NCBI GenBank assembly: GCA_029531795.1
Contig: JAPEIS010000018.1
Location: 558,001-622,000 of the forward strand
Reading direction: 5' to 3'
DNA length: 64,000 bases
From: Sclerotinia nivalis
Taxonomy: Eukaryota; Ascomycota; Leotiomycetes; Helotiales; Sclerotiniaceae
In this document: positions 11,906-22,148 of the stretch, in pieces
Layout: each line of letters starts with the position of its first letter
Position numbering within the stretch: the stretch's first letter is position 1
Made by a program: the position numbers and the translations under genes
Notes under the pieces: model-generated
The model's database searches: none
What the model saw: the letters and a program-made list of their open reading frames with translations, nothing else
What the model was told of the DNA's origin: nothing

Positions 11906-11910
11906 TTTTT
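11906..11910 (+). terminator. RNA polymerase III terminator of tRNA-Ile
   Basis: A run of five T residues 6 nt after the mature 3' end. Confidence 0.85.
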
Positions 11911-12540
11911 GCGTTTCTTCTGCATCAAAAATAATCCAAAATAGTCATGGATTGATGGAGATATTATGTTTTGAAGTTGGGGTTGTTTGGATAGAAGAGA
12001 ATTTAACCGGGGTGGATTCGAGATTTATTGAATGCAATTTTTGGGTGGACCTTTTTTTCTAGTGGAAATGAGACTCATTCACTTCTTCTTGAAAAATATA
12101 ATCGTACAATTCAATTTTGAAATTGTTACAGTGTGTGGGTGGAGACTTAGGCGGGTATTAGTTGGATAAGTGTGGTGAAAATGAAGGGGGCTAAGCGAAC
12201 CCTGCTACTGCTAGTTTCCGTGAACATGGAAATCTAAACGCTCTTGTCGGCATTGCAACTATTATTCCGCAATGTCTCTTCCTTAATTTAGCTTCGAGAG
12301 GATTGCGATGTGTGATCCTACGAGGAGCAATTCCCTACCCTTTCTGTACCACGACTCTCATCGACATGTGCCTTTCAGCACCGGATGCAGAAGACGCCAT
12401 TAGCCATACATCCGGTATGCATACATTCCAAGAATAAAACATCGCAGCGACAATTATCATTAATCTATACTTTCATACACAAACTTTCTAAATCGTTTAT
12501 ACAAATCCTTTAGTTCCTCCTTTCATTTCCATTAACAATA
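11911..12540. other. Intergenic region
   Basis: Contains no ORF that looks coding. The last ~120 nt are probably the 3' UTR of the minus-strand gene ending at 12541. Confidence 0.5.
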
Positions 12541-13392
12541 TCACTCACTTATTTCACCCCTCTCAATCCTTCCCTCCCTCCATTCCTGGTCATAAGTTTT
12601 CCTTGACCCTCCAAATATCCTCCTACCTTCTTTTCTCCCACTCTTTTCATTCTTTTGCCCATTTCTACTAACTTCCCTTCCTCCAACCCCTCCTAATAAT
12701 GCCCCACCTAATGTTCCTAATCCAGGCATTATCAAATCACCAATTGCTCCTCCGCCAAATGCTCCCAAAAATGTATTTCTATCTTTGTGATTATGTCGAG
12801 CTCGAGCTCTTGATGGTCGTGAGTGTCGGGAACGTGAATGTGAATGTGAGTGCCTATGTCGAGATCGACTCAGAGATCTTGTAGAACGGGCTCGAGAATG
12901 CGAATGAGCACGATTCCCGGACCGTGATAGTGATCTTTCAGGTGAAGAATAATACGAGGGGGATCTTGAGCGTCCTCGGTGATGATAGCCTGGTATATGA
13001 TGGGCGAGGTATCTTGGGTCCGGTGGTTCAGATATTGAACGCCGAGGGCGAAGATGAAGTGGAAGATGTTGATATGATTGGGGTTCTACGGCGGGGTATT
13101 GATGATGTTCATCGTGATGATAAGATGGTTGGTTGGGGGTTTGATAATTGTAAGGTTGATGTTGGTGATTGTACTCAGCGATCTGTTGTCGAGGTGCGTA
13201 ATATGGTTGTTGAGCGGAATAGCCCTGTGAATTGTAAACAGCAGGTGGTGGATTTTCTGGTTGGTGATTTCCTGGAATATCAGATTGTGGTTGTTGATGA
13301 TATGTCGAAGTAGGATATCCAGTAGTTGGTTTCAATAGACCTGGACCTGGTACTGTTTGTGGAGAATGACTGTAATAGTCGTGTGCTGTCAT
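12541..13392 (-). CDS. Low-complexity RS-rich protein with glycine-zipper segment
   Basis: Hypothetical protein of 283 residues, single exon, starting at the ATG at 13392 (MTAHDYYSHSPQ). The first ~120 residues are rich in Pro, Gln, Tyr and His (repeated YxxQxP and HHQ patches). A middle block is an Arg-Ser/His-Ser tract with SRSRHRHSHSHSRSRHSR-like composition, similar to splicing-factor or linker RS domains. Then comes a hydrophobic Gly-rich segment, FLGAFGGGAIGDLIMPGLG followed by GALLGGVGG, a glycine zipper that could insert in or bind membranes. The tail is Arg/Lys/Glu-rich. Such proteins recur in filamentous fungi without known function. The plus-strand ORF over the same DNA is a composition shadow. 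Confidence 0.72.
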   Translation of the reverse strand: MTAHDYYSHSPQTVPGPGLLKPTTGYPTSTYHQQPQSDIPGNHQPENPPPAVYNSQGYSAQQPYYAPRQQIAEYNHQHQPYNYQTPNQPSYHHDEHHQYPAVEPQSYQHLPLHLRPRRSISEPPDPRYLAHHIPGYHHRGRSRSPSYYSSPERSLSRSGNRAHSHSRARSTRSLSRSRHRHSHSHSRSRHSRPSRARARHNHKDRNTFLGAFGGGAIGDLIMPGLGTLGGALLGGVGGREVSRNGQKNEKSGRKEGRRIFGGSRKTYDQEWREGRIERGEISE

Positions 13393-14049
13393 CGTGATGT
13401 TCAAAATTCCAAACCTTTACCTGGACGTTGTTTTAAAGTTCTTCTACAATTTCTATGACTTAAACATGAACTTTGTCTTCATCTTATGTTTCAAGGCTGG
13501 CTGTAAACTGGACATGTTCATCACAAGGCTCAGCGAATCAAATAGACGTCACTATACATAGAGCCAAGATAAATTATTCTACACCTGAATGACTTACGTC
13601 ACGAGTTAGATGGAAGGAAGTGAATATTGGGAAAGTGGGACGAAAATTGGAAGGATTTACAGGTCATTTTGAATTGATGTCTTAGGTATTCGGATATCGT
13701 TTGCCGGCGGAGATGTGTGGGATTTGAGTTGCGTTGCGGGGTAATTGATATTGCTCGCATCTCCAACGTTTTTACGAAGCTGGTTATGGAAACTATTTCA
13801 ATACCCACACACACACATCATATGTCTTCCAGAAACATCTTGGACTTATACGTTTGAGAGTTTCATCCGACCGTGGCGAGATTCCAACATTTTCATTGAT
13901 CCCAAAAGTAAGATCTTACATTTGCGGAAAAGGATCATCCCAATTAACCTCATGATCAATGAAATACGTCTTAAAAGTATGGCCGGTCCTTGCCCGCAGA
14001 AGCAGAGCGAGCCTCGCTCAGCCTGCCGCAATCTTTCTGGTTTTTTTCT
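13393..14049. other. Intergenic region
   Basis: Short overlapping ORFs on both strands, none recognisable. Includes (CA)-rich ACACACACATC near 13807-13819. Confidence 0.4.
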
Positions 14050-14484
14050 TCAATATGCAGTCAACTCATCCTTTTTGTCGGTTTTCAGAACGACCTGAAT
14101 TGATCCTCCAAAAGCGATTTTATCAGCTGACTCGCCTTCTTCCACATCGCCCGCGCTTTCTTCTGAAGAGCTAGCTCTGATCAAGTATGAACGGGAGACA
14201 GAACCAGGAGTGTACTGTTTGGCGTCAGAGGAGATACGTTGGTCTCTAGCAGCAGATGGCTGAAAACTGAGAGATCCTTGATTGACAGCAATTGGATAGG
14301 TGCTAGAACCAGAGGTTAGCCCTTTTCGCACGGCCTTAAGCTCCTTTTCTGGGAATTCCTCGTGTTTTTTCATATACATCCATGCCTCCTCGATGAGATA
14401 ATCATCAGCGCTGTGAGCCTCAATACACTGTTCCATGCCATTTATCTGCAGACAGCTCGAACTCTCTAGGGTTGCTATATTCAT
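14050..14484 (-). CDS. Unassigned ORF, possible exon of an orphan gene
   Basis: I do not recognise this protein. From the ATG at 14484 it gives 144 residues, mostly polar, with an acidic patch (SSSEESAGDVEEGES) and a C-terminus GGSIQVVLKTDKKDELTAY. The frame is open further upstream to 14517. It may be a terminal exon of a longer gene or chance. No signal peptide or membrane segment is visible. Confidence 0.35.
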   Translation of the reverse strand: MNIATLESSSCLQINGMEQCIEAHSADDYLIEEAWMYMKKHEEFPEKELKAVRKGLTSGSSTYPIAVNQGSLSFQPSAARDQRISSDAKQYTPGSVSRSYLIRASSSEESAGDVEEGESADKIAFGGSIQVVLKTDKKDELTAY

Positions 14485-16259
14485 CGGTGGGCGGTTTTTG
14501 GGAATTAACAATTTCAATCCTCGTGAACAGGATAGAAAGGGCGAATTCTGCGTTCCCAGGATTTGATGGTGGCAGATTTGAGTTTAATTTGTGCTTCAAT
14601 AGATAGGTGTTTCAAGTTCTGTACGGACAATCGACATTGTGTGCAGTACTCTCGTTGGTAATTGGGTTAGTTCAGAAATCATACCTAGTATACGAGATAA
14701 AGCAGATCAAGGAAGTAGCAACATTGCTTCTCAAACGATAGTATTTCCTTATGCTGTACGCTTCTAACTTCGTAAAGGTGTACACGTTTTAGATAATCTT
14801 GCAAGCTTTTGCTACCTTTTCCAACCTATTCTAACCATCTGCATTCCCTCCTGACCTTTTCCAACTTATATCATATCTCCCCCCCTTGAGAAAATACTCC
14901 ACAGCCGGCGATTCCATCTGTCTTGATAAGCTGATCAAAACTTCCGCCGTAATCAAACAGCACATGAAAGTGAAGGATGTGGAGCATAAGCTATCAAAAG
15001 TGCCTTTACTCTGCTAGCTACTGGAACACCAGTGGCTGGCTTCAAGGCTGCAAAGCAAAGAAAGGTCTCACTAGAATTTCTCCAGAGGGTTCGAAAACTT
15101 ATGCCTCTCTCCATGGTCGTCTTATACGCTGTGATACTAGGATCAACAGCTTTGGCCGGCACGATGGATCGTGTCCGAGCCAATTTAACTTTCAAAATGA
15201 GAGAGCAGGATGAATCTTTGAAAATTGATTTTCTTTCAAACTTCGCTGATGCCTATGTGCTAAAAGTAAAGCAGACTCGTCGACGTCTACCATCATAATG
15301 AAGTTGGCATATCCTAAATTATAGAAGACTGCAGGCAAGATGTACAAACGCCCTCTGCTAGAAAAGGTATGTCAAGGAACACAAGTCTCCGTTAACTCAT
15401 ACATCGATTGTGCAACCACAGATCACACAGCTTATAGCGCTGTAGTTACCCCGTCAGACCCAGCTCCTAGGCTTACTGGAAATATCTATGAACTCAGGCC
15501 CCGATGCTCCATTGATCATGGCCGCAATCCTATCTGGTTAACGGATCCATATGATGACAACACCCCGCCATTTGTGACCATCTAGGTGCAATGGGAATTG
15601 CGACATCATATGATCTCACAACGCCCAAAAGTGATGTAAAAACTTCTCAAATTTGTCGAGTATCATTTCCCCATCCTACAGGGAGATATCCAGCAACTAA
15701 AATAGATCGAGAGCTGCTCCAGAAAATCATCACCAGTTTCCGGTCTGCTGCGCCCTATGATGTCGACCTATTACCTACTCGACTTTTCGAAGATATGAAC
15801 TGCGCCTTTGTGCCCAAACTTTAGCATCTCACATACAGATTGAGTCTTGGAGCTTGCCACCTTCGGCGGTGGTTCTTTTTGCTGTAGGAAAAGTGGTTAA
15901 TGATTGGCGGCCTATACCAGTGCACAGTATCCTCCCACAAGTGGGAATTCTCCACTCTAGCGGATTCGTGAGGTGGATCAGGTAACTAATTAAGTTGATA
16001 TACTCATTATTCATTTTTGATAAAATAAGATCATTAACGTCTTACTGCTCTAGCTGTTTGAGATAATCAAGATAGACCTGGATTGGCTCCAATGTGTAGA
16101 ATCTTTCAAATTACCTTTCTTAATAAGGACAGAGGTGCCGTTTAATGACAGTAGGATGGCTTCAAAAAGAACACGCTCCTGGAGATTTCTTTTCCATATA
16201 CAAACCTGAACTGCCTCGACAACTTTTATCAAATTAAACACACACAATTTAGATATTCA
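14485..16259. other. Gene-poor stretch with fragmentary ORFs
   Basis: Several plus-strand ORFs of 60-90 codons follow each other in different frames (15032-15298, 15340-15585, 15591-15824). They look like pieces of a decayed or intron-split gene, with a hydrophobic stretch LSMVVLYAVILGSTALAG in the first. None matches a family I know, so no CDS is called. Confidence 0.35.
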
Positions 16260-16354
16260 GGCATGTTGCCAGAGTGGTTAATGGGTAAGACTTGAATGAA
16301 TAATTCGGTTATCTTATGGTTTCGGCCTCGTAGGTTCAAATCCTGCACATGTCG
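16260..16354 (+). tRNA. tRNA-Ser (TGA) with 14-nt intron
   Basis: The acceptor GGCATGT pairs with ACATGTC, with G as discriminator. The D arm contains GAGTGGTTAAT. The anticodon stem is TAAGA/TCTTA, with anticodon TGA at 16293-16295. The intron 16297-16310 lies after A37. A class II variable arm (TGGTTTCGGCCTC) and the T arm GTAGGTTCAAATCCTGC complete a serine tRNA. Confidence 0.92.
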
Positions 16355-16358
16355 TTTT
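16355..16358 (+). terminator. RNA polymerase III terminator of tRNA-Ser
   Basis: Four T residues immediately after the discriminator base. Confidence 0.7.
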
Positions 16359-16377
16359 GTACTTATTTTTGCCATTT

Positions 16378-16590
16378 CCTTCTGTCGGGATCATGGTCAT
16401 ATGATCATCGAGAGCACCGTAATTAAGTCATATGATCGTATTAGATCATGTGACTTATAAGGGGCCGTACGAGCTTCTTAAATATATATTTAAAAAGCTC
16501 GTTCTTTCAAGAAATAATCAAGAATCAGTTTTATCAAATAGACTAAAGTACTTTACACTTTGAACCATACCATTTGATACCAACACCTTC
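16378..16590. mobile_element. Solo LTR with 5-bp target-site duplication
   Basis: A 203-bp sequence from 16383 to 16585 begins TGTCGGGATC and ends CCAACA (TG...CA). It is bounded on both sides by CCTTC (16378-16382 and 16586-16590), a perfect 5-bp target duplication. Inside are a TATA-like CTTATAAGG near 16452, a dyad GAGCTTCTTAAATATATATTTAAAAAGCTC-type hairpin at about 16470-16501, and repeated TCATATGATC motifs. No internal retroelement sequence is attached, so it is the product of LTR-LTR recombination. Start sequence and 5-bp duplication suit a Ty1/copia-like element. The position 28 bp behind tRNA-Ser resembles tRNA-targeted insertion. Confidence 0.85.
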
Positions 16591-16882
16591 CTCAAACTTC
16601 AAACTTCCACCCATCATTTAGTTCTGCTACTTTTTTTCACTCACGTATTTATTTCAAAGACAGTGAAAACAAAGATTTTAATCGGATCGCGAGGAGAATG
16701 GAAATTGGATCAGAAAATAGTCTTCGTAATGGCTCTACTTTTTTGATGGGGTAAAAGGCAAATATTTTAGATTCGCCCCCCACCTCCACCCCATCAAACT
16801 CAGTCCACAACAGCTTCCTCAATTCTTAACTATATTCGACTATTTTGGATTCAAAATAAACCCTCTCATGAAGTGGAAAGAG
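16591..16882. other. Short intergenic stretch between solo LTR and tRNA fragment
   Basis: No ORF or RNA recognised; T-rich and C-rich patches only. Confidence 0.4.
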
Positions 16883-16914
16883 GCAAAAGGTAATTGATCA
16901 CTACGAGGGTCGAA
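16883..16914 (-). pseudogene. Inverted 3' fragment of a tRNA-Ile gene
   Basis: Twenty bases, 16895-16914, are the exact reverse complement of the last 20 nt of tRNA-Ile at 11880-11899. The match continues into its 3' flank (GCAAAAGGTAATTGATCAC versus GCAAAAAGGTAGTTGATCAC reversed) with one gap and one substitution. Because flank is included and no TGG precedes it, this is a DNA-level gene fragment, not a retroelement primer-binding site. Confidence 0.8.
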
Positions 16915-17698
16915 TCGACAAATTTTGCTGATCAGCAATTTAGGAAGCATTTCCTTAACCACCAAAGAGTCGGTTTTTCATAAGGAAGCACTCAGTTTCA
17001 AAGATGGACTACCGTATTCACACAACGGTTCGCCAATTCCGATTGGAGTCAAAATCTCAGATTTGTTCCTTGGTCTCTTATGGCAGTACGCTCCGCCAAG
17101 TATCGATCTACACATGCTATACCCGGCGGATTTTGACGAGGAAGGCGAGGTCTACCCAGATAGAATGAATGTTGGGGATATATGTGCGCCGCGTATACAC
17201 CAACATGATTATCCTTTGGATGGATTTCTGGTAGAAGATAGCCGGATAGGATATATCCAGTCGTTCAACCCCAATGGGACCGTTCGTTTTGTAAAAATAT
17301 TGGGCGGAGAGAGATTTGTGTTGACACAACAAGCCTTTAACGAAATGCAGAATGATTTCCATCACCATTTTGTGAAGATATGCCGTGGCGAAACGCCAGT
17401 GGCCGTTATGTCACATCCGTCTGAGATAGAACGAATCTCTATACAAAGTGGAGCATTCGAGGAGAGAGCCGTACATGCGCGATGGGAGTTCTTATCTATG
17501 TTCGAATATGCACACCGAAACTTGCCAGACCCAGCGGATATTGCTGAAGCCGATCATGTCCAAAGAGCACAACATTATGAAGAAGTGTTAAATAACGTCC
17601 CCACGAGAGGTTTCGACTTCCAAACCAATGGTCTCCCTTGGGACTTTTTGTCACATATGTTCGAATCGAGTGCTTTACAACAATGTCACGAGGAATGA
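16898..17698 (+). pseudogene. Orphan ORF, 5' part, no ATG near its start
   Basis: An open frame runs from inside the tRNA-Ile fragment to the TGA at 17698, about 266 codons. The first in-frame ATG is only at 17114. The protein is globular looking, with no repeats, for example PYSHNGSPIPIGVKISDLF and EERAVHARWEFLSMFEYAH. I do not recognise it. Lack of an initiation codon suggests either an upstream exon I cannot place or a gene truncated at the tRNA fragment. It probably belongs with the ORF at 17863-19203: a frame switch through a 60-nt gap (non-standard donor GTGCTT at about 17671, acceptor AAG at 17731) would connect them in phase. Confidence 0.45.
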
Positions 17699-17733
17699 TT
17701 ACTATATAAACCCAATTAACCACTCGGCAAGAG

Positions 17734-19203
17734 TGGCGTCACTTTTATCGTGATAAACAAGCTATGTCGTGTCGGTGGGAAGAGATACACGATCAGCTCT
17801 TTGAAGTCACTAGGGCAGCACTTTTTTACTATGAGCGTATGATAGAAGAGTAACAGACCGACATGTCACCAGAGATGGTAATGGCGCGGGGTGATCTCGT
17901 TCGTGTTATTAACGTAAACGTCGGCATGAGAGACGAGCTGTACCGGGCTAGAAGAAACATACCTAAATGGGCTGAAATGTTGAGTAGCGTCCCTATTGGC
18001 ATCATTCCAACCCACCATCGACTAGTCATAGAAGCAGGGTACAATGCAATTCGTCGATCGCACGGCTTACAAGAGCAGCTCATCACACTTAATGACCAAG
18101 GTATCATAAAGGAGACCAAAAACCGCTTCGCCGAACCTAAACCATACCAAACCATTTTCCGCGGAACCTACAAAGACGATAGTCTCGCGACTCGCATTTT
18201 GTATCACAATGATAATACAAAAAAACCTCACGCAACAGCGGCAGGTTCACTCAACACCAAATCAAAATCGATAAATCGTGATGCTACAACAGTCGACTCT
18301 ACGCAAATACCAAAGTCTGGCGAATCATCAAGGTCAGGCGCCGCATCATGTCATGACGATCACCCTCACGCAACAGCGGCGGGGCCACTCAAAACCAATT
18401 CGAGGTACTTGTCGAAGCCTAGGGATGATGACAACAGCTACTCAAGCGAGACCGTACAGGATGAATCTACACCTCAAAACAATCCAGGCACTTCAAAGAT
18501 TGTGGGTTCCACATCGGGATCTGGCCAATCCGCAAAGCGACCATGTTATACCGACCCTATCGATACCCTTGCAAGAAAGAAACCTTGTTCGAAATCAGGT
18601 ATCCGTAAGGGAAATTTGGATCGTATAGTACCGCCTGGACTTTTGAGCAAAGGAGTCAACTTCACGCGACGCGACCCTCCTATACACGAACTTGCATTTC
18701 CACATGAAAAGATTTGGGTTATAAATAGAGCGCAAAAACAAGGAAAGAAGATGTGCGAGGATATTTCTCGAAAGTTCAATCTCCCGGGTTCAGCAAGTGG
18801 AAGGAGCGGCAAGGACGGCCGATTTGCCGAGATTGAGGATCTTGTATTCAGAATGGGTCCTAAGGTGTTCGATGAACCACTTCTTTTGAAATATGGAACT
18901 ATCATGACGAAGGAACAAGCCCGTTTCCACATCTCAGCGTTAGAGGGACATTTACCGAGGGCTTTAAAATTTCCATCGGAATTGATGTTTGAGCCAGAGC
19001 CTAAATGGTTGACAGGTTATGCAGGTAGTTTTGGCGGGGATGGTGCGGGGGATAATCATTTGGACCATGACGACACTTCGGATCAGGGTGGTGACTCGCA
19101 TGGTGTTATACGTGGCCGTGGTGGCTCGATAAATGAGAGCTGTCTCATGCCAAAGATGAAGAAAACATGGACAAAACTATGTGATCTGTCGTTTTGGCGA
19201 TAA
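17734..19203 (+). CDS. Orphan protein, 3' part, with in-frame stop at 17851
   Basis: From the ATG at 17863 the frame encodes 446 residues. Upstream of that ATG the same frame reads as coding from about 17734 (RHFYRDKQAMSCRWEEIHDQ) except for one TAA at 17851-17853. The stop therefore either marks the 5' leader of a gene starting at 17863 or is a nonsense mutation. The protein has an ordered N-terminal ~110 residues (IPTHHRLVIEAGYNAIRRSH), a disordered Ser/Asn/Asp-rich middle with two copies of HATAAG (DNA copies near 18226 and 18364), and a basic C-terminal block (VINRAQKQGKKMCEDISRKF). No family is recognised. Codon use looks like the neighbouring genes, unlike the AT-rich transposon block. 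Confidence 0.5.
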
Positions 19204-19702
19204 TTGATTTTTGTTGTTTTTTTTCATTTTTTTTTTTTCGGGGAGAGGACAAAATCGCAGCGTTGTTTTAGGTTTTTAGTTACCATTTCCAAGATGACAA
19301 ATAATAATCAAAAGGATTTATTATAATAATGCTTTGATTTATTCATGAACAATATGAGTTTCCTTTCGTGGTAGGTTGATATAGGTTGGGAACCAAAAAA
19401 AGGCGCGAAGAGCCCGACGTTCATGATAAAGGGGCAATGTCCATTTTTGATTAGCTGCTACTGCAGCGAAGGTATATCAATAACAATGATGAATGCTTCC
19501 TTGTATACAATAAAGAAAGAATGCTTTCCAAGGCGGAGTCCTAGAGAAGCAAATTGGAATATTAAACAAACGCTCGAAAATACAAATTCGTATACTCATC
19601 CCATTTCATTCCAACCCAATGTCAATATGTGTATTCGTGCGGTTCCTTATGCGCCAATGATATTCCCTTCAACCAGTTCCGTACGATGGCAAAGTGATAC
19701 TT
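19204..19702. other. Convergent intergenic region
   Basis: Includes a T12-like run at 19230-19240 and 3' flanks of both genes. The plus-strand ORF at 19423-19713 is not convincing. Confidence 0.5.
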
Positions 19703-20603
19703 TCACTTTTTAGCTTTTCTACCAGCCTTCTTAGGCTCTGACTTTTCTTTCTCTTCTTCCACTTCCTTTAGTTCCTCGTTTTTGGATTTCTTCGCAGGCT
19801 TTTGTTCTTCCTCCGCCTCTTCATCATCCTCATCAGCTGCTTCATCGCTAACGTTCTTTCTCTTCTCTAAAGCAGCCTTTTGTTCCTCCTCCTTAGCAGC
19901 ATCTACTTTCTTCCCTCCAGTAGCTTCTTGTGCCTTTTCCTGTTGTCGAGCACTACTCCTCGTTCCTTGTCTTGGTTCCTTCTTTGGCTTCGGGCCCTTC
20001 TTTGGAGCAGCTGGGCTTCCTGCGTTTTTGGGTCTACCTGGGCCTCTCTTTTCGACAGTTGGTTTGTCCTCGACTTCTGTATCCGGTGTCTTATCGTCCG
20101 ATCCATTCGCTTTATCACCAGCGGTTTCTTCGGCATCATCTTCCTTTTCCTTCTCGGCCTCTTTCAATTCAGAAGCTTTTTCCTCCTCTGACTTCTTCTC
20201 AGGTGGACCTTTCTTGGGTTTGTCTTTGGAGCCAGGTGCGTTCTCATAGTCACCTCCTTCAGCTTCGTATTCTTTTGCTATTTTGCTGGCCTGAGAAGTA
20301 GCATATAGTCAGTAAAAAAGCGACGTAAGTAGAGGTAGAGACGAAAGAGGGAACCTAGAATTTTGGATGCTATGGAATCAGATGACTTACCTTCCATGCA
20401 GCCATCTTTCCTTTACCGCTACCATCTTTATTGGGTTGTTGTTTGACTTCTGTTTCGTCTGCTGTTAAGAACGGATCGCTGACAATCAAAGGCAAAGGAG
20501 ATTTCAAAGGGGTCTGAGGAGGGAAAAGATAAGAAATTTCTTTACTTTTAGTAATGTCTTCCTTAAGTTTTGGGTCAGTTGGTGTTCCTTTAGCAGAGGG
20601 CAT
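19703..20603 (-). CDS. Charged AT-hook protein, probably nuclear
   Basis: Two exons, 20603-20391 and 20290-19703, give 801 nt or 266 residues. The intron is GTAAGT to CTCAG and joins MAAWK to ASKIAKEYE in phase. Start MPSAKGTPTDPKLKED at 20603. The first exon is moderately ordered (SYLFPPQTPLKSPLPL). The second is almost entirely Lys, Glu, Asp and Pro, with one AT-hook core EKRGPGRPKNAG near residue 155, and ends in a basic KKAGRKAKK stretch that can act as a nuclear localisation signal. Likely a chromatin-associated protein. It is a common type of fungal hypothetical protein. Opposite-strand ORFs here are composition shadows. Confidence 0.78.
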
Positions 20604-22148
20604 GTTTGCGATGGTGTTGACAATAAATCCAAGCTTTGATATAGAGAAATCATCAATGATAATGGGGGATGAGTGGGAGATGTATGCGCATGAATTATTC
20701 GCGATTTTAGTTAGAGAATAGACCAAGAAATTACCAAGCAAGGCAAGCGTGTAGAAAGAGGTAAATACAACATTCCTGGGAAAGTGCGAGGTTGGGGAAA
20801 GAGGGGAATCAATGTCGTCAGTATATAGTAGCTGCATGGGATAAAATAGGGGCTAATTGTAGGCTTTTATCAGTTGCTATAGGCATTTACTTAGGTGAAT
20901 GACAACATTGGTTTCATCTTCATAGTGCGTAATTCAAATCTTCTCCAAATGAACTACAATTTGTATAAAATCTTCATGGAAAAGTACAACAAGAATAAGA
21001 ATATTTAGCTTAGGTGATTTCTCTGTAAGAACAATTGAATATGAAAGTTGAGCAGAGCCATGACGCAATCTGTGTTTGGCGGATGAACTCCTTTACAAGC
21101 CTAACACGTTGAACCTTTATCCATCTTTGTTTTCAATCTAATACTTCGATTATTGACACAATCTACTATTATGAGACCTAAATAACACTGGACAGATACT
21201 CAGAATCTTTTCTAACCCGACACTGCAAACGCGCGAGATACCAATTATTCAGTTCCTTTGAGAGGAAAACCATGAATTTTGAATTGCTGCCAGCTATTTC
21301 TTCAAGTGAGACATTTTGCTGCAGTTATTAAAACAAAAATTCTAAAATGAGCGCGATGTAATATCAGCAACACATGGAAACGATACGAATAGGAGACTGA
21401 AGCTCGTTGGTTGTGGATTTTCAAGCACGAGAATGTTTTCCATCCCTATCATTTGCTCTACTCTCATTATTTTTGATATCGATGAATCAGAACGATGCGT
21501 TGAAAAAGCGGCCAGATATTCTGACCAAACAGTTAGAAATGGTTGCGAGAGAACAGAACTTCAGACATGAGTATGATGAAGGTGCCAGAGAAATATGTTG
21601 GATGATGTCTCCCGAATGGGAAATAATTAGGGGGTTGATTGTGATGGCTGCATGTACTGCCTGGTCTAGTGGTTCGGCCTAGCTTTGTTGCATGATCGTC
21701 ATTGACTGAATTACAAGTTGAGAAAGTTCTCTTGAAATGCTACAAACCTTTGAACATTAGGTGGACATCTATTCACTTGGCTATATGGAAGTCTAAAAGC
21801 CGGAGTTTCATTCGCAGTGTATTTGATTTGCTCTTGGATACGGTATTAAAAAGAGATATTTCTGAGCAAGCATTCACTAGAAACAGAGCCATTGGATTTC
21901 ATCCCATACTCACTACGCATTTTTCTTTCCATGTAGAAGTGACCATGACATGGAGAACATCAGATCAGGACCAGTTACAAAGTTAATCCCAAAGACCTCG
22001 GCACGGGACGACGCGTCTCCAACAACATCAACGCGTACAAGACTTTGGTCTACACGATTCACCCTCTTTTCTACACAACTCTAACAATATAACTCCGAGT
22101 ATTTAAAGGGAATCTTTTAACAAGGAAAATTTTTCCAATAATGCAAAA
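20604..22148. other. Intergenic region of 1.5 kb
   Basis: Plus-strand frames at 21407-21682 and 21702-21986 are open but lack convincing starts and resemble nothing I know. The final ~70 nt (CTCCGAGTATTTAAAGGG near 22095) are the probable promoter of the BTB gene. Confidence 0.45.

Noticed and set aside
16895..16914. tRNA-Ile complement as a retroelement primer-binding site
   Set aside because: It is not preceded by TGG (the CCA complement), no LTR ends just upstream of it, and the match extends into tRNA gene flank.
17863..19203. Retroelement gag for the orphan ORF
   Set aside because: No zinc knuckle, protease or RT follows, no LTRs flank it, and its codon use is like host genes.
19782..20301. 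Plus-strand Ser/Phe-rich ORFs over the AT-hook gene
   Set aside because: Composition shadows of the Lys/Glu-rich minus-strand gene, whose two exons splice in phase.
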